Of a DNA stretch of 9,406 nucleotides, positions 1 to 6,115 are shown piece by piece. The DNA comes from Candidatus Heimdallarchaeota archaeon (GTDB lineage: Archaea; Asgardarchaeota; Heimdallarchaeia; Heimdallarchaeales; Kariarchaeaceae). The position numbers were made by a program, and so were the translations under genes. How positions within the stretch are numbered: the stretch's first letter is position 1; each line of letters opens with the position of its first letter. The DNA lies in NCBI GenBank assembly GCA_022574115.1, contig JACZSS010000058.1:1-9406 (forward strand), given 5' to 3'. A model generated the notes under the pieces. It saw nothing but the letters and a program-made list of their open reading frames with translations, ran no database searches and was not told where the DNA came from.

Positions 1-924
1 GCCATCATGTGGAAAATGATAAATTGGGAATCCAAGCTCAGATAGGTAACGGCTTACCGCTAATTCTTTGGGAAATGTATAAATAGTTGGAGTTCCCAAC
101 AAAGCAGCCTCTCTCGACATAGTTCCACCTCCGGTTATCAACGCTCGAGCATAATATAATAGGGAAAGGGTATCGACTGATTGCTCGGGGATTACGACTC
201 CTAATTTGAACAATTCCCGCTCTTGTTCAGGATATCTTGGAAATGCAACGATATCTAGATTACCTGCATGTAGTCGAAGATGATCTATTAACTTAGCAAA
301 ATCGGTACTACCCGGAGTCCGATCCGGAAATAAATTGCGATAGTAGGATGCTTTACTTTCTTCACATCTTATTACTACATAATTTCCTTTTCTAATTGAC
401 AAATCACGTAATACATTTTCATTTGGCTGGAAATCCTTAATCCACAAAGCTTCATCAATACCTGCAAAAGTGTAATATTTTGTGACCCCAAGTCTAGCGA
501 AATCCTCTGATCGAATAGCATCTGAATGAACTAAAGCTGCAGCGAGAGAAATTGTCAGTCTCCCTACTGCGGTTGCATGTGGTGTGTCATTCATTTGGAT
601 TGATGGAATACCTAGCCCGAATGCGGTCCTAAATGCATCAGGGGACGGAAATGAAATGAGCAGATCTGGCTTTTCTTCATCCATTAAATTGGTTAATTTA
701 GCAATGCGTTCAGAGCCATTGATTAACCAGCTTTTGAGATTACCACCATAGTCGCCAATCGAAAAATGTTTACGACCAACTCGATCTAAATTCTGATTAG
801 ACCGATCAATGGAATAAGGTCGTGAGGTAATAATTACTTCATGACCTCGATTCTCAAACAATTTGGCTAAGGCGTCTACGAGCAACGCTTGCTTACCAGT
901 TAGAGAATCCATCCATATTTTCAA
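1..924 (-). CDS. DUF354 family predicted glycosyltransferase, partial (C-terminus beyond left edge)
   Basis: The reading frame is open from an in-frame TAG at 937-939 to the window edge, giving 308 residues from a TTG start. It begins KIWMDSLTGKQALLVDAL and contains RGHEV near the N-terminus, SFPSPDAFRTAFGLGIPS in the middle and GGGTMSREAALLGTPT at residues 265-280. These match the DUF354 family, archaeal proteins with a GT-B-like fold related to UDP-GlcNAc 2-epimerases and glycosyltransferases. Family members run to roughly 340-350 residues, so perhaps 30-45 residues are missing. I chose TTG at 924 because the conserved KIWMD opening lies before the only nearby ATG (910-912), which would delete it. 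The start is 4 nt after the aminotransferase stop, so the two genes are probably cotranscribed. The family is fairly clear, but substrate and pathway are unknown; a role in surface glycans is inference. Confidence 0.8.
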   Translation of the reverse strand, partial: MKIWMDSLTGKQALLVDALAKLFENRGHEVIITSRPYSIDRSNQNLDRVGRKHFSIGDYGGNLKSWLINGSERIAKLTNLMDEEKPDLLISFPSPDAFRTAFGLGIPSIQMNDTPHATAVGRLTISLAAALVHSDAIRSEDFARLGVTKYYTFAGIDEALWIKDFQPNENVLRDLSIRKGNYVVIRCEESKASYYRNLFPDRTPGSTDFAKLIDHLRLHAGNLDIVAFPRYPEQERELFKLGVVIPEQSVDTLSLLYYARALITGGGTMSREAALLGTPTIYTFPKELAVSRYLSELGFPIYHFPHDG

Positions 925-928
925 TTTG

Positions 929-2074
929 CTAATGGGCTAATCCCTCTTGAATACTTCTGGTACCACGACCGAGCTCAATATCAGCTCCTGCTCTTTTCAT
1001 AGCGAGTTCAAGTACACTAACAATCATTAACATTTCTCGAGGTCCAACTAAATTCATATGACCCACGCGGAAAATGTTGCCCTTCATCGTTCCTTCACCT
1101 CCAGCAATCATAACACCTAGCGCTAAGGAGTTGGATCTCAACACATCAACATCCACGTTCTTGGGTACATTGGTTGCAGTAACGGTGTTTGATCTATATT
1201 GTTCCTGGGCAAAAAGCTCTAATCCCAGACTTGTCATAGCATCCCTATATAATTTACCCATTAATCGATGTCTGGATATACGTTTATCAAGCCCTTCTTC
1301 CATTATTAAATTCAATGCGGCTTGGAGTCCATAAATCATATTTACAGCAGGAGTAAATGGTGTTACTCCAAGTTTTGTATCGTTAAATTGTAAAACGTCG
1401 GCATAAAATTCACTTCTTGAACCGTTGTTTCTCATTACTTCTTCTGCTTGGTCACTAAATACCATAAAAGACAGCCCTGGCGGCAAGCCATAACATTTTT
1501 GACTACCAGATACAAAGAAATCTATGTTCCATTTATCCATTTCTACAATATCCCCACCAGCTGAGGTAATGCAATCAGCCATGAGAAGTGCACCGTGGTT
1601 GTGAACAACTTTCGATATTTCATGCAGCGGATTGAGAACTCCGGTTGAGGTTTCATTGTGAGTTATGGTGACTAACGAAGTATCAGGAAAAGTGTCTAGT
1701 TTGGCCCTTACCATTTCAGGAGTTATCGCTTGTCCGTAGGGAACCTTTACGGAAGGAGAATCTCCTACAAATTTACTAGTAATGTTTTCAACACGTTCTC
1801 CAAATTTACCATTTACCAAATTTAATACTATATCGCCAGGTTTAGTCAAATTTGTAATTGCAGCATGAAGACCTAAAGATCCTGAACCCGAATGGAATTG
1901 AGGAATACGAGTTGTCTTGATGGTCTGCTGAAATTTTTCCACACAATCAGCGTAAATTTCTCTAAAATGTGAAGTTCGATGACCATATGTCCTTCGATTC
2001 ATTGCCTCGTATACGAGAGGATGAACTTCTACTGGACCTGGTATTGCTAAAAAAGCCCGACCGGATGAATACAC
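929..2074 (-). CDS. PLP-dependent class V aminotransferase (alanine-glyoxylate / serine-pyruvate type)
   Basis: This 381-residue protein has the full length of the alanine-glyoxylate/serine-pyruvate aminotransferase family (fold type I PLP enzymes). Visible landmarks are IPGPVEV at 11-17, YGHR at 30-33, a GSGS cofactor-phosphate region at 63-66, HNETSTG at 139-145, the cofactor-ring aspartate in ADCITSAGG (D167), the Schiff-base lysine in SGSQKC (K193), and FRVGHMN near 335-341 with the likely carboxylate-binding R336. It should transfer an amino group between a small amino acid such as alanine or serine and an oxo-acid such as glyoxylate or pyruvate. The exact pair cannot be read from sequence. 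The start is GTG at 2072-2074: an in-frame TGA lies shortly upstream and the protein begins at the expected place. A TATA-like box about 20-30 nt before the GTG and no Shine-Dalgarno suggest a leaderless mRNA. Confidence 0.9.
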   Translation of the reverse strand: MYSSGRAFLAIPGPVEVHPLVYEAMNRRTYGHRTSHFREIYADCVEKFQQTIKTTRIPQFHSGSGSLGLHAAITNLTKPGDIVLNLVNGKFGERVENITSKFVGDSPSVKVPYGQAITPEMVRAKLDTFPDTSLVTITHNETSTGVLNPLHEISKVVHNHGALLMADCITSAGGDIVEMDKWNIDFFVSGSQKCYGLPPGLSFMVFSDQAEEVMRNNGSRSEFYADVLQFNDTKLGVTPFTPAVNMIYGLQAALNLIMEEGLDKRISRHRLMGKLYRDAMTSLGLELFAQEQYRSNTVTATNVPKNVDVDVLRSNSLALGVMIAGGEGTMKGNIFRVGHMNLVGPREMLMIVSVLELAMKRAGADIELGRGTRSIQEGLAH

Positions 2075-2093
2075 ATTCAGTAGATTAATTCAT

Positions 2094-2104
2094 TAAAATA
2101 AAAA
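2094..2104 (-). promoter_or_regulatory. TATA-like promoter element for the aminotransferase-DUF354 unit
   Basis: On the minus strand this reads TTTTTATTTTA, ending 20 nt before the GTG start of the aminotransferase. The spacing fits an archaeal TATA box for a transcript starting at or very near the start codon. It lies in the 85-nt gap after rps11, downstream of a hairpin, so it may uncouple this unit from the ribosomal operon. Prediction from position and composition only. Confidence 0.45.
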
Positions 2105-2131
2105 TTTGGTTTTATGTTTACAAGATTAAGA

Positions 2132-2156
2132 GATAAGGATCTGTTATTTCCTTATC
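2132..2156 (-). terminator. Hairpin just after rps11 stop, candidate terminator or processing site
   Basis: A perfect 8-bp inverted repeat, GATAAGGA ... TCCTTATC, with a 9-nt loop starts 3 nt after the rps11 stop codon. About 25 nt further on, the minus strand becomes T-rich (AAATTTTTATTTTAA), as at archaeal termination zones. The same T-rich stretch doubles as the TATA-like element of the next gene. Stem and position are seen directly; a terminator role is inference. Confidence 0.4.
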
Positions 2157-2159
2157 AAT

Positions 2160-2642
2160 TTACATGCGTCTTCCGCGTCTTCCACCTTTCCTTCTACTGC
2201 CATCATGAGGTAGTGGTGTGACATCATCAATTCGACCGATTCTCATTTTCGACCTTGCCAATGCTCTGAGCGCGGCTTGAACCCCTGGTCCAGGAGTTCT
2301 GCTTTTGTTTCCTCCTCGTGCTCTCACTCGGACGTGTAATCCGTTTAATCCTTTTCCTTTAGCTTCATCAGCTGCAGCATAGGCAGCTCGCATAGCAGCA
2401 AAAGGTGAGGGTTCTTGTCGGTCGGCTTTAACAAACTGACCACCAGTTTTTAACGAAATGGTTTCAGAACCAGTAATATCAGTAATATGAACGAATGTGT
2501 CATTATAGGAGGCAAAAATGTGGGCAATTCCCCAGACATTTTTCTTTCTTTTCTTCCTAGATGTTTTTTCAGTTGTTTCTGCTTCTACTGCAGTGTCGAC
2601 TTCTTCTTCCTCGACATTCTCGACTTTTTCTTCTTCACTCAT
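2160..2642 (-). CDS. rps11: Small ribosomal subunit protein uS11, archaeal type, with acidic N-terminal extension
   Basis: uS11 sits on the platform of the 30S subunit near the mRNA exit. The conserved body starts at about residue 37 (WGIAHIFASYNDTF) and runs through SPFAAMRAAYAA, VRVRARGGNKSRTPGPG, ALARSKMRIGRIDDVTPLPHDG and the basic C-terminus GGRRGRRM. The total is 160 residues against roughly 130 for typical archaeal uS11. The surplus is an N-terminal tail that is strongly acidic (residues 2-26, rich in E) and then basic (SRKKRKKN, 28-35). The ATG start has a strong Shine-Dalgarno GGAGGAG 8 nt upstream and lies 4 nt after the rps4 stop, so this start, and therefore the tail, is well supported. 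It is the last gene of the uS13-uS4-uS11 operon. rpoD, which commonly follows in archaea, is not present here. Confidence 0.97.
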   Translation of the reverse strand: MSEEEKVENVEEEEVDTAVEAETTEKTSRKKRKKNVWGIAHIFASYNDTFVHITDITGSETISLKTGGQFVKADRQEPSPFAAMRAAYAAADEAKGKGLNGLHVRVRARGGNKSRTPGPGVQAALRALARSKMRIGRIDDVTPLPHDGSRRKGGRRGRRM

Positions 2643-2646
2643 GATA

Positions 2647-3222
2647 TTATCTCCTCCTTCTCCTGTCGTCCTTTTCCACAGTTATCTCAACTATTGAGGA
2701 TTCCCGATGCAGACTTGAGGCCATAGCATGTGTTTCGTCGACAAATGGCGACCCTTTTGCATATTCAACAGTATCTTCTAATGCAATTGGAACCAAATAA
2801 CCTGGAGAAGTCATCACACGTCCATTGACGGTAATATGTCTATGGGCAATGATTTGTCTAGCCTGATGGAATGTCCCAGCCAATCCTCTTTCAAAAACTC
2901 GTGTTTGAAGTCGTCGTTTGAGAATACGTTCAACATCAAGGCCTAAAATTTCGTCTGTTTCAGTATTGACTGCTATAATACCCAATTTTGTGAGTTTATC
3001 ATTGAGAATTTTTTCTTTGTCTTCTCGCTCTTCTTCCTCAAGTGCTAGAAGAGATCTTGTTTGAGCTCGGAAATTGGCTAACTTTGTTCGTGCTCTCCAA
3101 AGCTCGCGCTTATTTCTCAGACCATATTTTCCTACCAATATTAGTTCTGATTCTAAGCGGGCTTTCTCATATGGGTGACCAGGTGAGGTATATTGTTTTC
3201 GTTTTTTGCGTGGATCTCCCAT
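2647..3222 (-). CDS. rps4: Small ribosomal subunit protein uS4, archaeal type
   Basis: uS4 is a primary 16S rRNA-binding protein at the 5' domain. The 191-residue product begins MGDPRKKRKQYTSPGHPYEKARLESE, the usual archaeal/eukaryal S4 opening, and carries an S4 RNA-binding domain at about residues 104-155 (RRLQTRVFERGLA, ARQIIAHRHITVNGRVMTSPGYLV). It ends in a short poly-Arg tail. The frame stays open upstream to 3336, but that stretch is antifunctional overlap with rps13. ATG at 3220-3222 matches the family start, lies 2 nt after the rps13 stop, and has a G-rich ribosome-binding sequence (GGGGGA) 8 nt upstream within the rps13 end. It lies between rps13 and rps11 in the conserved archaeal order and is surely cotranscribed with them. 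Confidence 0.97.
   Translation of the reverse strand: MGDPRKKRKQYTSPGHPYEKARLESELILVGKYGLRNKRELWRARTKLANFRAQTRSLLALEEEEREDKEKILNDKLTKLGIIAVNTETDEILGLDVERILKRRLQTRVFERGLAGTFHQARQIIAHRHITVNGRVMTSPGYLVPIALEDTVEYAKGSPFVDETHAMASSLHRESSIVEITVEKDDRRRRR
2651..2657 (-). promoter_or_regulatory. Strong Shine-Dalgarno site of rps11
   Basis: GGAGGAG on the minus strand, 8 nt before the rps11 ATG and inside the last codons of rps4 (the poly-Arg C-terminus). It is the clearest ribosome-binding site in the window and fixes the rps11 start. It fits the pattern that operon-internal genes use Shine-Dalgarno initiation while unit-leading genes look leaderless. Confidence 0.85.
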
Positions 3223-3224
3223 GA

Positions 3225-3701
3225 TTACGTTCCCCCTTTCTTCCTGCTTACACCTAGAGCTCCTGATCTTCGGCCAGTTGCTCTGGTTCTTTGACCCCGA
3301 ACTTTTAATCCTCGGGAGTGTCTTAAGCCCCTCCAAGTACGCTTACGCATCATTCGATCAATGTCTGTTTTCTTTTGTAATAATAATTCTGAACCTATGA
3401 GAAGCGAACTATCACCAGTCTCTGGGTCTTTTTGTCTGTTTAATATCCATTCAGGTAATCCTGCTGCAATTGGATCGAATAATGCTTCTTCAATTTTTTC
3501 GATCTCCTCATCACCGATATATCCAAGTAATTTGTACTCATCGACGCCTGTAGCTCTCAAAATGGCTGATGAGAGTCGGTGAGATATGCCTTGGATTTTC
3601 GCAAGTGCGTTACGAACACTCGTATCGCCCTTGAGATCAGTGGATGCAACGCGTACTAGATGTTTGAAATCTGTGCCAATGAATTCTTTCAATTTATTCA
3701 C
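3225..3701 (-). CDS. rps13: Small ribosomal subunit protein uS13, archaeal type
   Basis: uS13 lies in the 30S head, contacting 16S rRNA, the P-site tRNA and the B1 intersubunit bridges. The 158-residue protein has the N-terminal FKHLVRVASTDLKGD motif, a helix-hairpin-helix region near residues 30-60 (VRNALAKIQGISHRLSSAIL), a helical middle, and the basic signature RHSRGLKVRGQRTRATGRR at 128-146 ending RKKGGT. Length is close to the archaeal norm (about 150). The start is GTG at 3699-3701; the family motif begins only 12 residues later, so later starts are excluded. It leads the rps13-rps4-rps11 operon. Its promoter is less obvious than others here: no TATA-like box lies in the leaderless position, and the best candidate is 52-58 nt upstream, implying a short 5' leader. 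Confidence 0.96.
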   Translation of the reverse strand: MNKLKEFIGTDFKHLVRVASTDLKGDTSVRNALAKIQGISHRLSSAILRATGVDEYKLLGYIGDEEIEKIEEALFDPIAAGLPEWILNRQKDPETGDSSLLIGSELLLQKKTDIDRMMRKRTWRGLRHSRGLKVRGQRTRATGRRSGALGVSRKKGGT

Positions 3702-3752
3702 CGTTTGTTGCCTGATCAGGTGTTAGGAGCAACTCTTGATACGGATTGTTCC

Positions 3753-3759
3753 AATTATA
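3753..3759 (-). promoter_or_regulatory. Candidate TATA box of the ribosomal protein operon
   Basis: TATAATT on the minus strand, 52-58 nt before the rps13 GTG. With usual archaeal spacing it would put the transcript start about 25-30 nt upstream of the GTG, giving a short leader. That leader contains a 10-bp palindrome, CCTGATCAGG (3711-3720). Sequence-based prediction; the surrounding bases also mimic a tRNA A box, which I rejected as a tRNA. Confidence 0.4.
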
Positions 3760-3801
3760 CCACCCCGAATAACTCAGTCTGCAACCGAATCATTACTTAA
3801 G

Positions 3802-3831
3802 CAAAAGTAAAATTATTATGATGATTAAAAA
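3802..3831 (-). terminator. U-rich candidate terminator of the 3874-4209 gene
   Basis: Read on the minus strand, this stretch 43-72 nt past the stop codon holds three T-runs (T5, T4, T4) separated by short A/C-rich spacers, without a stable stem. Archaeal polymerases commonly terminate at such U-tracts. It separates the small DG-repeat gene from the rps13 promoter. Confidence 0.35.
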
Positions 3832-3873
3832 GGATGAAGATATCGCGGACGCTGATTTGAAATAGATTAAACT

Positions 3874-4209
3874 TCAGAATTTCTTCTCAAATTTGCTTAT
3901 TTCGGGGAGCATTTTCTGTAGACCGTTAATTATTTCTTGTTCATCATTGCTTACATTAAAATCTTGACGAATTGTTTTTACCGAATTTTTTATGATTTGT
4001 AATTTTGCTCTAAATAATGAGTTCCGTTCCTTCGGAGTGATTTCATTATCCTCTAACGCCTTTTCCATAAGTGTTTTGTACTTTTTCATTTCATTCTCAA
4101 TGCTATCAATCAGAGTTTGTTCTTCTTCAGTGATGATGCCATCCCGTTTTGCAATACCTATAATTTCATCAGTTATCAACCTCACTACATCTATCTCTTC
4201 GTTTTCCAT
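3874..4209 (-). CDS. Small acidic three-repeat 'DG-I-T-E' helical protein (copy A), TerB-like, function unknown
   Basis: A 111-residue, highly charged, predicted all-helical soluble protein. It contains three equally spaced copies of a turn motif: KRDGIITEEE (D23), EDNEITPKE (D54) and DFNVSNDE (F84-N85). Only the first is intact; the other two have lost the DG pair. The motif recalls the turn in TerB-type tellurite-resistance domains and superficially an EF-hand, but the Asp positions needed for canonical calcium binding are absent. It aligns without gaps over about 90 residues with the protein at 6200-6520, with roughly a quarter identical positions, so the two are likely paralogues. ATG at 4207-4209 is supported by a TATA-like box about 27 nt upstream. 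It is divergent from DUF106 and has its own promoter. The function is not known. Confidence 0.85.
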   Translation of the reverse strand: MENEEIDVVRLITDEIIGIAKRDGIITEEEQTLIDSIENEMKKYKTLMEKALEDNEITPKERNSLFRAKLQIIKNSVKTIRQDFNVSNDEQEIINGLQKMLPEISKFEKKF

Positions 4210-4231
4210 CTAATTTCGGTTTCCCATATCC

Positions 4232-4240
4232 AAATATAAA
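4232..4240 (-). promoter_or_regulatory. TATA box of the 3874-4209 gene (leaderless arrangement)
   Basis: TTTATATTT on the minus strand, 23-31 nt before the ATG. It is the best match to an archaeal TATA box in the window, with a purine-rich stretch immediately upstream as a possible BRE. There is no Shine-Dalgarno between it and the start, so transcription should begin at about the ATG. Confidence 0.65.
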
Positions 4241-4302
4241 CTGATCTTTTTCAATTTCCATTTTAACATAATCTCGAATAGATATTGGATTCATTTAGCT
4301 CC

Positions 4303-4323
4303 GAAAATACAGAAAGTATTTTC
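4303..4323 (+). promoter_or_regulatory. Perfect inverted repeat in the DUF106 promoter, candidate operator
   Basis: GAAAATAC-N5-GTATTTTC, with 8-bp perfect arms, lies 24-44 nt before the DUF106 ATG. Its right arm (TATTTTC, 4317-4323) is where the TATA box would be for a leaderless transcript. A dimeric repressor bound here would block TBP. The geometry is seen directly; a regulatory role is inference. The site is about 65 nt from the divergent TATA box of the gene on the other side. Confidence 0.45.
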
Positions 4324-4346
4324 AACATGGGTACTCAGAAACAAGT

Positions 4347-4988
4347 ATGAGTATATTTTCGGATATGCGAGACGGAGTAGTAGATTGGCTGGTAAGGACC
4401 GGTTGGACCGAACCTGCCCAGTCTACGATTCTTCTTGTTATTGTATCACTAATTGTTTCATCAATTTCAGGTTTAGTTAATCGCGCAATCATTGATATGG
4501 AAAAACTGAACAATAATACTCAAGAAATGCAAGCTCATCAAAAAAGAAAAAAGAAAGCGATGGAAACTGCCGATAAGAAATTATGGATCTCTGTAAAACG
4601 AAATGAAGACAGGTTTACGGAACTTCAGAGGAGTACTATGACAACTCGTATGTTGCCTTCACTTGTGACATTTGGTCCAATTATCTTTGTCTTCACCACC
4701 CTTCGTGCCGCCTTTCAAAAACCGATAAATGTAGCACTAAATGGTGATCCCACTTGCAGTAATTCATGCGGAGTTATTGCTGTTTTACCATTCCGAGTTA
4801 GTAGAAGTATTCCTTTAATTGGTAACTGGTTCTCACCGTATGTGCAAGATGTAGCACTTTCTGTTGCTGGTTTTGGTTTTTGGTACTTCCTGAGCGCTGT
4901 CGTCGTTTCATCTTTATTACAGAGATTGTTCGGAATTAATTTAACAGGCATGCAATCACCTTTACAAGGTGGGACTCCACAAAGATAA
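4347..4988 (+). CDS. DUF106 / EMC3-TMCO1-like membrane protein insertase (Oxa1 superfamily)
   Basis: This 213-residue membrane protein has the archaeal DUF106 layout: a first membrane helix at about 26-48 (STILLVIVSLIVSSISGLV), a long charged cytoplasmic segment likely to form a coiled coil at 50-98 (rich in K, E, Q), then helices at about 103-121 and 168-192. DUF106 proteins belong to the Oxa1/YidC superfamily with eukaryotic EMC3 and TMCO1, and are thought to help insert proteins beside SecY. The 103-TFGPIIFVFTTLR region and the following loop match the family position of the second helix. Two cysteines (C137, C141) lie in the loop between helices 2 and 3. In archaea DUF106 typically lies between secY-adk and rpl34e-cmk. 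Here rpl34e and cmk follow, but upstream is a divergent small gene instead of adk. ATG at 4347 is the only sensible start. Confidence 0.9.
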   Translation: MSIFSDMRDGVVDWLVRTGWTEPAQSTILLVIVSLIVSSISGLVNRAIIDMEKLNNNTQEMQAHQKRKKKAMETADKKLWISVKRNEDRFTELQRSTMTTRMLPSLVTFGPIIFVFTTLRAAFQKPINVALNGDPTCSNSCGVIAVLPFRVSRSIPLIGNWFSPYVQDVALSVAGFGFWYFLSAVVVSSLLQRLFGINLTGMQSPLQGGTPQR

Positions 4989-4991
4989 ACA

Positions 4992-5014
4992 AACAAAGTT
5001 ATTGTTAAATTTTT
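4992..5014 (+). terminator. Weak hairpin plus T-run after DUF106
   Basis: A 5-bp stem (AACAA/TTGTT, 5-nt loop) followed by AAATTTTT begins 3 nt after the DUF106 stop. The stem is weak, but the T5 run alone resembles an archaeal U-tract terminator. It suits the separate promoter seen before rpl34e. Low confidence. Confidence 0.3.
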
Positions 5015-5068
5015 CTGTCTAATCTAAATGATTAACTTTATTTCAGCCCGCGCTATCAATCCTAATTC

Positions 5069-5076
5069 TTTAATTA
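5069..5076 (+). promoter_or_regulatory. TATA-like box of rpl34e-cmk
   Basis: TTTAATTA lies 22-29 nt before the rpl34e ATG, with no ribosome-binding sequence between them. This is the spacing seen at the other unit-leading genes here and suggests a leaderless rpl34e-cmk mRNA. Confidence 0.5.
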
Positions 5077-5097
5077 GAACCAAATTATTATTGTGAT

Positions 5098-5376
5098 ATG
5101 GTAAGGAAATCCCTCCGATCTGGGAAAAGAAAGTTAGTTAAAACACCCGGCGGACGTTATTATTTAAAGCGAATCAAGAAAAAACCAAAATATCATCATT
5201 GCGCAACTTGTACCCGTAAAACATTAGGAATGCCACGAGGTACGCGTGTGGAAATTAGAAGACTTTCTATCAGTCAAAGGACTCCTTCACGTCCCTACGG
5301 TGGTCAATTATGTTCGCCTTGTCTACGTAGACTGATGATTTCAAAACATAGAGAGTTAAATCCACCAGTTCAATAA
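5098..5376 (+). CDS. rpl34e: Large ribosomal subunit protein eL34
   Basis: eL34 is an archaeal/eukaryal 50S protein with no bacterial homologue. The 92-residue, strongly basic product has the typical opening MVRKSLRSGKRKLVKTPGGRYYLKRIKKKPKYHHC and two CxxC pairs (C35/C38 and C72/C75) that form a zinc ribbon, with SRPYGGQLCSPCLRR around the second. Length is normal for archaeal eL34. The frame ends in tandem TAA TAA stops, and cmk starts 5 nt after the first one, so the two are cotranscribed. This rpl34e-cmk pairing downstream of DUF106 is a conserved archaeal arrangement. The rpl14e and cbf5 genes that often come next are missing from the window. Confidence 0.96.
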   Translation: MVRKSLRSGKRKLVKTPGGRYYLKRIKKKPKYHHCATCTRKTLGMPRGTRVEIRRLSISQRTPSRPYGGQLCSPCLRRLMISKHRELNPPVQ

Positions 5377-5381
5377 TAAAA

Positions 5382-5921
5382 ATGAAAATTATTGCAATTG
5401 GTGGACCTCATGGATCTGGAAAGTCATCTGTTGCAAAAAGGCTAGCAGAAGATTTCGGGATGAATTTTATATCTGCAGGAGTTGTGTTTCGCTCTTTAGC
5501 AGAGGAAAGAGGACTATCTGTTGAAGAGTTATCTGAAATCGCAACAACTGAACCAAGTATTGATCGACAAATAGATTTGAGGACAAAAGAACTGGGGTCT
5601 CGGGATAATACCGTGGTGGATGCTCAATTAGCAGCATTTTTTACACCCACCGAAACAGCGATACGTATTTGCATTACCGCATCCAAAGAGACTAGATGGA
5701 AAAGAATCGCCAAACGTGATGGAAAAGGCTTTGAAAGCGCTCGGCAAGAGACGGAAACTCGAGAGAGGACTGAACGTCAGAGATTTTTGGACCTTTACTC
5801 TATTGATGTGAATGATCTATCCCAGTATGATGTTATCTTAAATACCGACCGGCTAAACGAAGAACAAACATTTGATCTCTGCAAGTCGATAGTAGAACAC
5901 GCGCTGGGTGAATTTGCTTAA
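5382..5921 (+). CDS. cmk: Cytidylate kinase, archaeal type
   Basis: The enzyme transfers phosphate from ATP to CMP or dCMP, giving CDP for RNA, DNA and lipid synthesis. The 179-residue protein starts with a P-loop, GGPHGSGKSS (Walker A G8 to S15), followed by a helix (VAKRLAEDFG) and FISAGVVFRSLAEERGLSVEEL, a characteristic archaeal CMP kinase segment. TVVDAQLAAFF (77-87) corresponds to the strand and NMP-binding region. Arginines in the lid (KRIAKRDGKG, 107-116) and helix (RERTERQRF) would contact phosphates. YDVILNTDRL (149-158) is the usual closing strand. Length matches the short archaeal Cmk subfamily. The position directly after rpl34e supports the call over adenylate kinase. No Shine-Dalgarno is visible, so translation may be coupled to rpl34e. 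Confidence 0.93.
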   Translation: MKIIAIGGPHGSGKSSVAKRLAEDFGMNFISAGVVFRSLAEERGLSVEELSEIATTEPSIDRQIDLRTKELGSRDNTVVDAQLAAFFTPTETAIRICITASKETRWKRIAKRDGKGFESARQETETRERTERQRFLDLYSIDVNDLSQYDVILNTDRLNEEQTFDLCKSIVEHALGEFA

Positions 5922-5928
5922 ATTTTTA

Positions 5929-6078
5929 CTAGTTGTGTAATGGCTCTGAAGCTAACAATGAATGGATTTTATCTCGAAGCGATCGCAATTCTACCTTTTG
6001 GTTTGAGGATAAAGGTGAGAAGAGGATTTTTTTTCTTCGATATTCGTGTAGCATCAGTTCAAGTTCTTGGCTTTTCAT
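5929..6078 (-). CDS. Small hypothetical protein, 49 residues, convergent with cmk
   Basis: This minus-strand frame runs from ATG (6076-6078) to TAG and encodes a charged, helix-prone peptide: MKSQELELMLHEYRRKKI, then LFSPLSSNQK, VELRSLRDKIHSLLASEPLHN. The composition (many E, K, R, L) looks like real protein, whereas the overlapping plus-strand frame is phenylalanine-rich and shadow-like. It has a TATA-like box 23-31 nt before the ATG, the same spacing as other leaderless genes in this window, and a long perfect inverted repeat just upstream of that. It fits the gap exactly, ending 7 nt from the cmk stop without overlap. I recognise no family. Chance remains possible at this length, so the evidence is positional and compositional only. 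Confidence 0.5.
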   Translation of the reverse strand: MKSQELELMLHEYRRKKILFSPLSSNQKVELRSLRDKIHSLLASEPLHN

Positions 6079-6100
6079 AAATATATAGGAGGTTTTAAGG

Positions 6101-6109
6101 TATATATAT
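6101..6109 (-). promoter_or_regulatory. TATA box of the 49-codon small gene
   Basis: The alternating stretch ATATATATA lies 23-31 nt upstream of the ATG at 6078 on the minus strand, the same spacing as the best TATA box in the window (4232-4240). A second AT-rich run at 6079-6087 lies closer to the start. Confidence 0.45.
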
Positions 6110-6115
6110 GTGTAT

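Noticed and set aside
3223..3336. N-terminal extension of uS4 by 38 residues
   Set aside because: It overlaps rps13 in another frame and precedes the canonical MGDPRK start, which has its own ribosome-binding sequence.
3735..3770. tRNA-like A-box (GTGGTATAATTGG) on the minus strand upstream of rps13
   Set aside because: The D-arm does not pair properly and no B-box (GGTTCRANNCC) or acceptor stem follows in either direction. It is better read as the TATA box of the ribosomal operon.
4327..4350. Seven-codon upstream ORF overlapping the DUF106 start (ATGA)
   Set aside because: No promoter or ribosome-binding site suits it, and such short frames occur often by chance.
5940..6080. Plus-strand 46-codon frame in line with cmk after its stop
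   Set aside because: The frame is hydrophobic with four consecutive Phe, has no TATA box or ribosome-binding site, and is antisense to the better-supported 49-codon minus-strand gene.
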